This document shows, one piece after another, positions 31,258 to 40,071 of a stretch of DNA of 64,000 nt. Source of the DNA: CAYWRO01 sp964460345 (lineage in GTDB: Bacteria; Planctomycetota; Phycisphaerae; Phycisphaerales; UBA1924). The number at the start of each line of letters is the position of its first letter. Within the stretch, counting starts at the first letter, position 1. Where the stretch lies: positions 1 through 64,000 of the forward strand of contig CAYWRO010000005.1 in assembly GCA_964460345.1 (NCBI GenBank), in the 5' to 3' direction. The position numbers and the translations under genes are program-made. Below the pieces are notes generated by a model. It was not told where the DNA came from. It ran no database searches and saw nothing but the letters and a program-made list of their open reading frames with translations.

Positions 31258-32817
31258 ATGGGCATGACGATGCGGTGTGGATGGCTGACCCTGTTGACAA
31301 CCGTCGCGGCGGCGGCAGTCCTGGTAGCAGCGGCGCCCGTCGCGGCCAGGCCGGACCTCCAGGCCGACATCGAACTCCTCGCCGCACCGCCTCACTCCGG
31401 CGGCGACTTCCGCCTTGGCGTGAGCATCGTGGACCTGAAGACCGACAAGGTTCTCGCGGCGATCAAGCCCGACGACGCCTTCATCCCCGCCTCCAACCAG
31501 AAGCTGCTGACAAGCGGAACGGCCCTGGCGGTCCTCGGCCCCGACTACGAGTTCCGCACTGATTTCATCATCGCCCCCGAGGGCCTCCTCATCATCAAGG
31601 GATGTGGCGACCCCGCCCTGGCCGACCCCGAACTGCTCGACGACATGCGCATGAGCCCTGCCGCGTTCGTCGACTCCATCGCCACCGCCATCGCCGGCGC
31701 CCGCGGCGACGACGTCATCAGCCAGGTCATCGTGGATGACCGCGTCTTTGATCGCGAATACGTCCACGCCACGTGGCCCACCAACCAGTTGAACCGCTGG
31801 TACTGCGCGGAGGTCAGCGGCCTGAACTTCCACTGCAACGTCCTGCGCGTCTACGCCTCTCCCGGTAGTCGCGAAGGGGAAAAGGGGATCGTCAAGACCG
31901 ACCCCGTCGTGCCCTGGGCGAAGATCAACGACTCGCGCCTGGTTACCGTGACCGGTCGCAACGCGAGCACCGGCGTCGGCGCAGACCGCGCCCAGGGCAC
32001 CAACAACATCAGCGTGTACGGAACCGTCAAGCAGGCGCTGGTCGAGCCGATCGAAGTAACCGTCCACGAAGGCTCGCTCATCTTCGCGCGCCTGCTCGGT
32101 GAACGACTGAAAGAACTCGGCGCGGCGCGGCCCGCGGCCGACGGCGTCATCGCCGTTCGGCTGGCCACGCCCGATGAGCAGTTCCCCGCCGGGCGCATCG
32201 CCGCCACCGTGCGAACGCCGCTGCCCACCGTCCTGGAACGCTGCAACACCGACTCGCACAATCTCTACGCCGAGGCCCTGATCAAGGCCGCTGGCCACGC
32301 CGCCACCGGACAGCCCGGCTCGTGGCTCAACGGCGCTGCGGTCGTCCGCATGCAGATCCAGGACCGCCTCGGCGGCGCTGAGGCGATGAACGTCACCATT
32401 ACCGACGGTTCCGGCATGAGCCGCAACAACCGCATCACCCCCGCCTTCATGACCAGGTGGCTCGCCTCGATCGCCGACGATGACCGCATCGGAGCATCCC
32501 TGATCGACTCGCTGGCCATCCCCGCCGCCCGCACCGGAACGCTCCGCAGCCGCTTTCAGCAGGCCACCCTTGCCAACAAGGTCCGCGCCAAGAGCGGATA
32601 TCTCAACGGCGTCCGCACCCTCTCGGGTTACGTCATCCACGAAGCCACCGGGCGCACCGTCGCCTTCAGCATCCTGGTGAACGACATCGGCCCCAAGGCG
32701 CGCCACGACAAGATCAAGAAAATGCAGGAAGACATCGTCGAGGCGGTCGACGACTGGCTCTCTGATGAAGTCCTCAGCGACCCGACGGCCCGCCCCATGG
32801 AAGCGATCGGCGGCTGA
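31258..32817 (+). CDS. dacB: D-alanyl-D-alanine carboxypeptidase/endopeptidase (PBP4, peptidase S13)
   Basis: A 519-residue exported penicillin-binding protein trimming or cross-link-cleaving peptidoglycan. Signal peptide: residues 1-31 (cleavage near VAARP). The active-site SxxK is SNQK near residue 79 (FIPASNQKLLTSG). The second motif is GSGMSRNN near 383, and the third, normally KTG, reads KSG (AKSGYLNGVRTLSGY) near 445. AAGGAG stands about 9 bases upstream of 31258; ATGs at 31264 and 31270 are alternatives. Dac enzymes imply a peptidoglycan wall in this planctomycete. Confidence 0.93.
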   Translation: MGMTMRCGWLTLLTTVAAAAVLVAAAPVAARPDLQADIELLAAPPHSGGDFRLGVSIVDLKTDKVLAAIKPDDAFIPASNQKLLTSGTALAVLGPDYEFRTDFIIAPEGLLIIKGCGDPALADPELLDDMRMSPAAFVDSIATAIAGARGDDVISQVIVDDRVFDREYVHATWPTNQLNRWYCAEVSGLNFHCNVLRVYASPGSREGEKGIVKTDPVVPWAKINDSRLVTVTGRNASTGVGADRAQGTNNISVYGTVKQALVEPIEVTVHEGSLIFARLLGERLKELGAARPAADGVIAVRLATPDEQFPAGRIAATVRTPLPTVLERCNTDSHNLYAEALIKAAGHAATGQPGSWLNGAAVVRMQIQDRLGGAEAMNVTITDGSGMSRNNRITPAFMTRWLASIADDDRIGASLIDSLAIPAARTGTLRSRFQQATLANKVRAKSGYLNGVRTLSGYVIHEATGRTVAFSILVNDIGPKARHDKIKKMQEDIVEAVDDWLSDEVLSDPTARPMEAIGG

Positions 32818-32865
32818 CGCAGGCATCGCAGCCGCAAGATCGGTGAACCAGCAGCGGAATCCCAC

Positions 32866-33141
32866 ATGCGACGTGCAATGATCGTTGATGCCCTCGCATT
32901 GCTCACGCTCGCAACGCTTCCCCTGGCCGTCTGGCGACTCTGGTGGCTGGGGGCCTTCACCGAATCCAACGATGAGTTGACGCCGAGCGCGGCCGAGACG
33001 GTCTCATCGCTCTCGCACGCAGCGTGCCTCGCGGTCTACGCCGCCATGGCTGTGGTGCTTGTGCTCTGGATCACCGCTCGATGGCTGATCCACGCGGCGG
33101 CTACGACACCCCGCTCGTCCGTCGATTCACCCGTCGGCTGA
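32866..33141 (+). CDS. Small two-helix membrane protein
   Basis: A 91-residue protein with two membrane helices (ALALLTLATLPLAVWRLWWL and AVYAAMAVVLVLWITARWLI) joined by an acidic loop. Function unknown. It follows dacB by 48 bp on the same strand and overlaps the convergent UbiD gene by 15 bp. It is probably real because the hydrophobic segments and codon usage match neighbours, but its short length leaves doubt. Confidence 0.5.
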   Translation: MRRAMIVDALALLTLATLPLAVWRLWWLGAFTESNDELTPSAAETVSSLSHAACLAVYAAMAVVLVLWITARWLIHAAATTPRSSVDSPVG

Positions 33142-35262
33142 CACCCGCGCCAGAATCCCCCTCACCCGCTCGACCGTCCGCGCATCCATCCGGATCAACG
33201 GCGGCCACGGCCGCACAGGGCGATCGGGCCGCGACGCCGCGGGCTGCTTCGAGGTCGCGTCAAAGGCGATCGAGCCTCCGCTGCGCAGCGAATCCGCCCC
33301 GGGATCCGCGTTGGCGCAGTAATGAAACATCGCTTCATCCAGGTTGTGGACGTCCACCGTGTGATCCACGGCGATGATGCAGGGCGGCGCGGGGTCCAAC
33401 GCCTCCACAGCCCGGGCCAGCAAACCCGCAACGGGCTCTCCCAGCTCGCCCGTCTCAACGCCGAGAAACAACCAGCCATCGGCGTGAAGCGCTGCCTCGG
33501 CCACGCCCGGCAGCCCTCTCGCCGCGGCGATAAGCCGCGCCGCATCCTCATCGCTCACCGGCGGCCGCGGCGGCGCCACGGCCACGTCCCCCCACTGCTC
33601 CCCCTCAATCCGGCGCGTGCAGTCGAAGCCGATCTTCGTCCCCGCCCCCAGGTGCGGCGCAGCGTGGTCCAGAATGTCCAGCGGTCCACGCGTCAGCTCG
33701 AGATCTGAGGCAAGCGCCGGGCCCGGCCTGCAGTTCGCCGCGGCGGCGCGCAGCACGGCCTCCGTGTCATGCACATCCACATCGTCGTCGACGACAAAGA
33801 TGTTCTTCGTCCAGCTCATCTGCCCCGCGCCCCAGATCGCGTGCATGATCCGCCGCGCGTGCAGCGGGTACTGCTTGCGGATCTTCACGAACGCACAGTT
33901 GTGAAACGCGCCGAACAGCGGCAGGTCGTAATCCTCAATGTCCGGCACGATCGTCCGCAGCAGCGGCAGGAAGATCCGTTCCGTCGCCTTCCCCAGGAAG
34001 TAATCCTCCTGCGGCGGCAGTCCCACAATCGTCGTCGGATACACCGGGTCGCGCCGATGCGTAATCGCCGTCACCTCCAGGACCGGATACCGGTCCGGCA
34101 TCGAGTAGAACCCCGTGTGATCCCCGAAAGGCCCTTCAAATACAGCGCCCGGCCCCAGCGCTGGTGGCTCGGCTCTCCGAGCCGAGTCCTCCCCCGCGCC
34201 ATCCCGGCCCGGAGTGCCGTGCCACGTCCTCGGATCCCACCCCGGATACCCCGCCTCCGTCGACACAAACCCCTCGATCACGATCTCCGCATTCGCCGGC
34301 ACCCACAGCGGCACCGTCCGCGCCTTCACCAGTTCAATCCCGCGCCCGTGCAGGAACCCCGCCATCAGCAACTCGCTGATCCCCGGCGGCAACGGCGCCG
34401 TCGCGGCATACGGCAGCACGCTCTCACCCCCGAGCGCGATCGCCACAGGCATCGGCTCGCCGAGCCGCTTCCACGACCGCCAGTGCGCTGCGCCGTCGTG
34501 GTGCATGTGCCAGTGCATCGCCATGTGCCGCTTGCCGAGCAGTTGCAGGCGATACATCCCGATGTTGTGGCTCGCCGGCTTCGCCTCGCCCCGATCATCC
34601 GCGTGAATCGTGTGGATCCCCCCCAGCGTGATGTACCGCCCGCGAAAGCGTTCATCCCACGCCGCCCCACCTTCCACACCCGGCACGCCGTCATTGATGC
34701 CCGGCGGATACCCCACCGACTCAAAATCGCCATCCAGTGGCCAGCAGCGCAGCAACGGCCACCGCGTCAGATCCACGCGCTCCCCCTCCAGCACCACCTC
34801 CTGGCACACGCCCGTGCGAACCCGCTTCGGCGGAATCCGCAGCAGCGGCGCAAACCGCTTCGCCTTCGCCACCGCATCCGCCAGGGACCGCGGCGGCTCC
34901 GGCTTCACCAGTTCCGCGATCCGGGCCGCGATCGCCTCAAACCCCGAGTTCTCACTCGCCGGCGCGGCAAACCGCTCGCACCCCAGCGCCATCTCCATCC
35001 TGCGGTACGACCCGTACGCGTTGATGAGCACCGGAACATCCGAACCCTCGACGTTCGTGAACAGCAGCGCCGGCCCGCCGCGGTCCCAGAAACGCGGATC
35101 GTTCCGCTGCGCCGCCCGGCTCGGCGCGCCCGGCGCACGCGACTTGCTCACACGGTCCGCAACCGCGGCGATCTCGAGCACGGGCGAAACACGATCCGCG
35201 ATCGTGCGAAGCTCACCCGCACGATCCAGCGCTGCAACAAAGTCCTGTGTGGTCGGATACAT
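33127..35262 (-). CDS. ubiD: UbiD-family (prFMN-dependent) decarboxylase
   Basis: A 711-residue decarboxylase of the UbiD family, which removes carboxyl groups from aromatic or alpha,beta-unsaturated acids with prenylated FMN, as in quinone biosynthesis. Family segments are MYRLQLLGKRHMAMHWHMHH, EGPFGDHTGFYS near residue 380, KIRKQYPLHARRIMHAIWG and VVDDDVDVHDTEAVLRAAAA. It is longer than the usual 490-610. About 25 residues before EGPFGDHTG are a foreign-looking insert (GRDGAGEDSARRAEPPALG) encoded over a GGCTCGG/CCGAGCC palindrome at 34166-34183. It starts 16 bp from the divergent methyltransferase start. A UbiX-type prFMN synthase is not in the window. Confidence 0.9.
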   Translation of the reverse strand: MYPTTQDFVAALDRAGELRTIADRVSPVLEIAAVADRVSKSRAPGAPSRAAQRNDPRFWDRGGPALLFTNVEGSDVPVLINAYGSYRRMEMALGCERFAAPASENSGFEAIAARIAELVKPEPPRSLADAVAKAKRFAPLLRIPPKRVRTGVCQEVVLEGERVDLTRWPLLRCWPLDGDFESVGYPPGINDGVPGVEGGAAWDERFRGRYITLGGIHTIHADDRGEAKPASHNIGMYRLQLLGKRHMAMHWHMHHDGAAHWRSWKRLGEPMPVAIALGGESVLPYAATAPLPPGISELLMAGFLHGRGIELVKARTVPLWVPANAEIVIEGFVSTEAGYPGWDPRTWHGTPGRDGAGEDSARRAEPPALGPGAVFEGPFGDHTGFYSMPDRYPVLEVTAITHRRDPVYPTTIVGLPPQEDYFLGKATERIFLPLLRTIVPDIEDYDLPLFGAFHNCAFVKIRKQYPLHARRIMHAIWGAGQMSWTKNIFVVDDDVDVHDTEAVLRAAAANCRPGPALASDLELTRGPLDILDHAAPHLGAGTKIGFDCTRRIEGEQWGDVAVAPPRPPVSDEDAARLIAAARGLPGVAEAALHADGWLFLGVETGELGEPVAGLLARAVEALDPAPPCIIAVDHTVDVHNLDEAMFHYCANADPGADSLRSGGSIAFDATSKQPAASRPDRPVRPWPPLIRMDARTVERVRGILARVSADG

Positions 35263-35278
35263 TTGTGGGCAAGAGCGT

Positions 35279-35953
35279 ATGGCCCCAACCGTCTCGCAAC
35301 CCGGAGAAGCGCCGAAGAAGCGGGCAAAGGACTTTGCCGAGGTGCGCGACTGGCCCGGCTACTTTGCCGTCATGGTCGGCACGCCGGCCCGCGAAACGCT
35401 CCTGAAAGCCCTGGAGGCCTTCGACGCGGATTCGCCCCCGCAACCCACCTCCATGCCCAGCACCCCGTTTGCGATCGACCTCGGCTGCGGCGAGGGACGC
35501 GACACCCTCGAACTCCTCCGCCGCGGCTGGCGCGTCCTCGCCATCGACGGGCACCCGCAGGCCTTCGACCACCTCCTGCCGCGGGTCGCTCCGGAATGCC
35601 AGGACCGTCTTGAAACCCGCCTCAGCGACTTCCGGACCGTCGACCTGCCGCGTTGCGATCTGCTGAACTGCTCCTTTTCGCTTCCGTTCTGCGACCCGCA
35701 GGACTTCCCCGATTTATGGGGGAAGATCATTCGGGCGATCCGTCCCGGCGGGCGCTTCGCCGGACAGCTCTTCGGGGACCGCGACGACTGGGCCGCCCTG
35801 CCGGGCCGCACGCACCACACCCGCGCCGAAGTCGAGCGACTGCTCGCCGAATTTGAAACAGAGATGCTCCACGAAGACGAGAAACAGGAAGATCCGGACG
35901 TCAGCAATCCGAAACACTGGCACGTCTTCCACATCGTGGCGCGAAAGCGGTAA
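35279..35953 (+). CDS. Class I SAM-dependent methyltransferase (TehB-like)
   Basis: A 224-residue methyltransferase. Motif I is AIDLGCGEGRDTLELLRRGW near residue 62, the acidic loop is LAIDGHPQAF and motif IV is CDLLNCSFSLPFC. The organisation matches TehB/thiopurine-type small-molecule methyltransferases. The ATG at 35279 lies only 16 bp from the divergent UbiD start; no strong ribosome site is seen. The ABC transporter ATPase begins 25 bp after its stop, so the three genes to 38224 may be co-transcribed. Substrate unknown. Confidence 0.82.
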   Translation: MAPTVSQPGEAPKKRAKDFAEVRDWPGYFAVMVGTPARETLLKALEAFDADSPPQPTSMPSTPFAIDLGCGEGRDTLELLRRGWRVLAIDGHPQAFDHLLPRVAPECQDRLETRLSDFRTVDLPRCDLLNCSFSLPFCDPQDFPDLWGKIIRAIRPGGRFAGQLFGDRDDWAALPGRTHHTRAEVERLLAEFETEMLHEDEKQEDPDVSNPKHWHVFHIVARKR

Positions 35954-35978
35954 GGCCCGCCCGCCAAACAGGACTGCG

Positions 35979-37058
35979 ATGAGTGATGCTGTAATCGACA
36001 TCCAGAGCGTCGAGAAAACCTACCGCGGCAAGGTCCAAGCCCTCCGCGACGTCGCCATGCACGTGCACCGCGGCCAGATCTTCGGCCTCCTCGGCCCCAA
36101 CGGCGCAGGCAAGAGCACGCTCGTCAAGATCCTCATGACCGTGGTCCGCCCCACCGCCTGCCGGGGCACGCTCCTCGGCGCCCCGATCGGCGAGAAGGGC
36201 ACGCTCGCCCGGGTCGGCTACCTCCCGGAGCACCACCGCTTCCCGGACTACCTGACCGCCGCGCAGGTGCTGGACTACTTCGGCGCGCTCGCCGGCGTGC
36301 CGCGCCGCGCCCGCCGCACTCGCTCGGATGAACTGCTCGAGCTCGTCGGCATGAGCGAGTGGCGGAGGAAGAAGGTCAAGACCTTCTCGAAGGGCATGCG
36401 CCAGCGCCTCGGCATCGCCAACGCCCTCGTCAACGACCCCGAACTTGTCCTGCTCGACGAACCCACCGACGGCGTCGACCCCGTCGGCCGCCGCGACATC
36501 CGCAACATGCTCACGCGGCTTCGCGACGAGGGCCGCACCGTTTTGCTCAACTCTCACCTGCTCAGTGAACTGGAGATGGTCTGCGACCGCGTCGCCATCC
36601 TCGTCAAGGGTCAAGTCAGCAGCCAGGGCACCATTGATGAACTGACCGTCGACAGCCGCCGCTATGAAGTCGACGTCGACCGCACGGAGCAGGACGCCGC
36701 GGAGCGGGCCCGCCAGGCGATCACTTCAATCCTGAGTACCGCGGCGACGCCTCCCGCCACAGCCACCGGCGGCGCGATCTGGCTCGGCGTCCTTGATGGA
36801 ACCGTGCATGTCGAAGTGGCCGACTCGACGCTGCGAATCTTCTCGGAGGAGCCTCGCCACGTTCAGCCGGTCATCGACGCCCTGCGACGCGCCAACGTCA
36901 CCATCCGGGCCGTGCGCCCTGTCCGGCCTTCGCTCGAGGATCTGTTCATGACGGCCGTCACCGACCCCACCACCGGCAAGGCGCTTACGCCGGGCGCGGA
37001 TCGCGCCCCCAGGCAAAGCCCTGCCGCACAGCTGGGCGAGAATGGAGGGGGTCACTGA
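35979..37058 (+). CDS. ABC transporter ATP-binding protein
   Basis: A 359-residue ATPase of the ABC-2 exporter type. Walker A is GPNGAGKST near residue 42, the signature reads FSKGMRQRLGIAN near 136 and Walker B is LVLLDEPTDGVDP near 160. About 140 residues follow the nucleotide-binding core and hold a second small domain (YEVDVDRTEQDAAERARQAI), as in CcmA/NosF-like subfamilies. The stop overlaps the permease start (TGATG), so the two are translated together. The cargo cannot be told; lipid, copper-site or polysaccharide export are possibilities. Confidence 0.92.
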   Translation: MSDAVIDIQSVEKTYRGKVQALRDVAMHVHRGQIFGLLGPNGAGKSTLVKILMTVVRPTACRGTLLGAPIGEKGTLARVGYLPEHHRFPDYLTAAQVLDYFGALAGVPRRARRTRSDELLELVGMSEWRRKKVKTFSKGMRQRLGIANALVNDPELVLLDEPTDGVDPVGRRDIRNMLTRLRDEGRTVLLNSHLLSELEMVCDRVAILVKGQVSSQGTIDELTVDSRRYEVDVDRTEQDAAERARQAITSILSTAATPPATATGGAIWLGVLDGTVHVEVADSTLRIFSEEPRHVQPVIDALRRANVTIRAVRPVRPSLEDLFMTAVTDPTTGKALTPGADRAPRQSPAAQLGENGGGH

Positions 37059-38224
37059 TGCGGGCTTTCGCCATCCAGACCGCGGCGATCTTCATCGACG
37101 CGTACCGCGAACTGAACAGCAAGCGCCTGTTCTGGATCGTCCTCTTCCTCAGCGGCCTCGTCGTCGCCGCCTTCGCCGCCGTTGGCATCAACACCTCCGG
37201 CATCACCATTCTCATCTGGGAGACCGGCTTTCCACCGACCTCGGACATGGTGCCGCCGGATATCTTCTACAAGTCCTTCTTCTTCGGTCTCGGCTTCAAG
37301 TTCTGGCTCTCCTGGCTGGCCACCATCCTCGCGCTCGTCTCCACGGCCGGCATGTTCGTCGACCTGGTCTCTTCCGGCGCGGTCGAGCTCGTCCTCAGCA
37401 AGCCGATCGGACGGTTGCGTCTCTTCATCACCAGGTACTTCGCCGGCCTCCTCTTCGTGACCGCGCAGGTGACCGTCTTCTGCCTCGTCTCCTTCCTCGT
37501 GCTCGGTTGGCGCGGCGGCGTGTGGGAGCTCGGCATCTTCTGGGGCGTCCCGCTCGTCGTGATCTTCTTCAGCTATCTCTTCAGCATCTGCGTCCTGCTC
37601 GGCATCCTCACACGCTCCACCGTCGCCTCGCTGCTGCTGACGCTGCTCATCTGGCTGCTCATTTTCGGCCTGCACGCCAGTGAATCCGGCCTCCTCTGGG
37701 GCCGGGAACTCAGCGCTGAGCGCGTCCGGATCATCCAGAACGACATCCAGTCCCTCGAACGCTCGCTGGAGCAGCCGGAGGAGGTCGAAGCCGAGAACCC
37801 ACCCTCATTCGCCGACAACGCGCGCAACCACTTCAGCCGCGCGTGGCGGCAGCAGCGCCTCGAGCACCGTCGCCAGTTGCTCCCCGAAGCCCAGAAGAAG
37901 GAACGCTTCTGGACGCGTGTTCACGGCGCAGCCTACATCGTAAAAACGGCCCTGCCCAAGACGAGCGAAACCATCGGCCTCCTCGAGCGCAAGCTCATCG
38001 AGGATGCCGACCTCGCAGAGCTCAACGACGAGCGCCCGCAGCAGGACACCTCCTGGCAGACCACCAGCGGCGACGACGTCAAGGTCGATCAGGAGCGCGT
38101 CCAGCAACGCATCATCGAGGAATCACGCGACCGGCCTGCCTGGTGGATCGTGGGCACGTCGCTCCTCTTCGAGACCTTCATCCTCGGCATCGCCGCGTGG
38201 CTTTTCTGCCGCCGCGACTTTTGA
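37058..38224 (+). CDS. ABC-2 type transporter permease
   Basis: A 388-residue membrane protein. Six or so hydrophobic helices occur at residues ~20-40, 70-110 and 130-205 plus one at the C-terminus (WWIVGTSLLFETFILGIAAW). A soluble domain of ~150 residues lies before the last helix (SLERSLEQPEEVEAENPP onward), rich in Arg and Glu and probably helical. SGAVELVLSKPIGRLRLFIT is the typical coupling segment of NosY-type permeases. It works with the ATPase encoded immediately upstream. Confidence 0.88.
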   Translation: MRAFAIQTAAIFIDAYRELNSKRLFWIVLFLSGLVVAAFAAVGINTSGITILIWETGFPPTSDMVPPDIFYKSFFFGLGFKFWLSWLATILALVSTAGMFVDLVSSGAVELVLSKPIGRLRLFITRYFAGLLFVTAQVTVFCLVSFLVLGWRGGVWELGIFWGVPLVVIFFSYLFSICVLLGILTRSTVASLLLTLLIWLLIFGLHASESGLLWGRELSAERVRIIQNDIQSLERSLEQPEEVEAENPPSFADNARNHFSRAWRQQRLEHRRQLLPEAQKKERFWTRVHGAAYIVKTALPKTSETIGLLERKLIEDADLAELNDERPQQDTSWQTTSGDDVKVDQERVQQRIIEESRDRPAWWIVGTSLLFETFILGIAAWLFCRRDF

Positions 38225-38230
38225 TGGACC

Positions 38231-38315
38231 GCCGGCTTCCAGCCGGCCCCTCGCCAATTGAAAAACCGGCGTCCAGCCGGCGTCTGCCGTCTGGAACGCC
38301 GGCTTCAGCCGACCC
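38231..38315. repeat. Three GCCGGCTTCCAGCCGGC-type palindromes
   Basis: Hairpins at 38231-38247, 38266-38280 and a partial one near 38298-38313, of the same family as 20740-20756. They fill the gap between the convergent permease and dockerin genes and probably stop both transcripts. Confidence 0.7.
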
Positions 38316-38324
38316 CTCACCAAC

Positions 38325-39908
38325 TCACGGGCACGGATTCCCCGCCGAGGCCGGGAACCAGCAGTCCAGGTACGCCAGCAGGTCGAAGACATCGATCTCA
38401 GGCACCAGGTCCATGTTCGCCGCCTCATCAAACGCGAACCACAGGTCCAGGTACGCGAGCAGGTCGAAGACATCCACCTGGGCCGCGTTCCCGTCCATCT
38501 CGCACAGGCACCCGATCGACGCTCCGAGCGTCCCGTCGAGGTTCACGTTCTGGGCGTAGATGTCACCGCCGTCCCCATCAACCCGCTGATCGCTCCACGC
38601 CGCGACCATCATCCCCGACGGGAACGCCGCGGCGGTCAACCGCCCCTTGTCCGTCGGGCTCGAGCCGACATCAATCGGCCCCCACAGGGTGCTGCCCGCA
38701 GGATCAAGGCGCACCGCCCGCACGGCCTTAGCGCCGAACCCGCCCTCGAACCAACTCACGATCGCACCCCCACCGGGGACGCCCGTCGCATTGACGAACG
38801 ACCGCTCGGTCCCATCCAGCGGCATGATCGGCAGCCCCTCCTCTCCCCACTGTCGCGTCCCGGTCTCGCCGTCAACCTTCTGCCCGTACACGCCCCACTG
38901 GCTCTGCCCCTGGTTGCGCTCCAGCCAGAACAGGTATGCCACGTCGTTGGCCGCATCGTGAACGAGCGCCGGGCTCACCTGCAAGTTGGTCGCGTGCGTC
39001 GACGCGACGACGCCGTTGTGCGCGAAGCGCGCGGTCCCATCGCTGGACACGTGCTGCACGTACGCATCGGAGTTCGGGCTGAACCAACTGAGCACCGCCC
39101 CGCCGGCGCCGTCCGACACGAACGTCGGGAAGTTGCCCAGGGGAAGCCCCGCCAGGTCGAACACGACCGTGGGCGCGGCCCACGAGGGCGACCCGTCAGC
39201 CCCGTACTTGTTCACCCACAGGTGCTTGGGCGCCAGGAAGAACGAATCGCCATGCGAGAAGGAAACGATCACCGATCCCGCGTCCGAGCCATGCAAATCA
39301 AGCAACAGATTGGCCAGCCCCGTCCCCGCGACCTCCGTCGCGTCCCACATCGTGGAGCCGTCGACGCCGCTGATTTTCACCAGTTGGACATCGGCGCCCG
39401 CGCTCCACGCCACCACGGCGTGCCCATCGCTCGTCGCCGCGATCCTCGGCGAGTTGCCGGCCCCCGCCGACACCACCAGCGGCATGCCGCCATTCAGCAG
39501 CAACGTCCCATCCGGCGCAACCTTCTGAACCGCGATCTCGCTCGTCGATTCGTCAACGTACCGGAACGCCAGCCAGGCATTCCCATCGGCATCCACATCA
39601 AACCCGTAGTCCTGCGTCCCGGAGAAGCCGCGGTCCGCGACCATGACCCCGCCTTCCGCCCACGCCGCAACTCCTGCCTCGGAGACCCGCTGCAGGCGCA
39701 CGTCATAGCCGCCGCTCCCATCGAACCACGAGATGTAGGCGCTTCCCGCAGCGTCGCCGCGCCCGAGCTTGATCTTGGGCTGGTTCTGCGACCCGAAGAC
39801 ATTGTCAATCGCAAGGTTCTGCGCCGGGTCGTCAGACCACTGCGCGACAGCGTGTCCGCTGATCGAAAGAAGAGAGACAGTAACGATGACGACGCTGCGC
39901 GTGCCCAT
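38325..39908 (-). CDS. Secreted beta-rich protein with GC-type dockerin C-terminus
   Basis: A 527-residue exported protein. The start at 39908 follows GAGGAG; the signal peptide is residues 1-22 (cleavage after GHAVA). The body consists of strand-rich repeats with WF/WL and DG turns (AYISWFDGSGGYDVRLQRVS, GNAWLAFRYVDESTSEIAVQ), like a beta propeller of the sialidase or LVIVD class. The C-terminus is a dockerin pair, DVFDLLAYLDLWFAFDE then EIDVFDLLAYLDCWF, with a shortened end (GNPCP). It is divergent from the protease gene at 40072, which shares the tail; the 163-bp gap holds a perfect inverted repeat. Confidence 0.8.
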   Translation of the reverse strand: MGTRSVVIVTVSLLSISGHAVAQWSDDPAQNLAIDNVFGSQNQPKIKLGRGDAAGSAYISWFDGSGGYDVRLQRVSEAGVAAWAEGGVMVADRGFSGTQDYGFDVDADGNAWLAFRYVDESTSEIAVQKVAPDGTLLLNGGMPLVVSAGAGNSPRIAATSDGHAVVAWSAGADVQLVKISGVDGSTMWDATEVAGTGLANLLLDLHGSDAGSVIVSFSHGDSFFLAPKHLWVNKYGADGSPSWAAPTVVFDLAGLPLGNFPTFVSDGAGGAVLSWFSPNSDAYVQHVSSDGTARFAHNGVVASTHATNLQVSPALVHDAANDVAYLFWLERNQGQSQWGVYGQKVDGETGTRQWGEEGLPIMPLDGTERSFVNATGVPGGGAIVSWFEGGFGAKAVRAVRLDPAGSTLWGPIDVGSSPTDKGRLTAAAFPSGMMVAAWSDQRVDGDGGDIYAQNVNLDGTLGASIGCLCEMDGNAAQVDVFDLLAYLDLWFAFDEAANMDLVPEIDVFDLLAYLDCWFPASAGNPCP

Positions 39909-39998
39909 GCAAAAACTCCTCAGTTGTCCACGAGTTCCCCCCCACCCCCGGAGGCCAGACGCACAGCATACCACAAGTTGACCATGGGCTGCAACCCA

Positions 39999-40019
39999 AT
40001 TTGGGCAAACCGCCCAAAT
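39999..40019. promoter_or_regulatory. Perfect inverted repeat between divergent dockerin genes
   Basis: ATTTGGGC and GCCCAAAT are separated by AAACC. The repeat lies 90 bp before one gene and 53 bp before the other, with a TATTCT -10-like box at 40045-40050 downstream. It is a plausible operator controlling both secreted proteins. Confidence 0.45.
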
Positions 40020-40071
40020 GAGCGGTCGAACCGCGACCGTGTGCTATTCTCTCCCATCTCAGGAGGGCATC

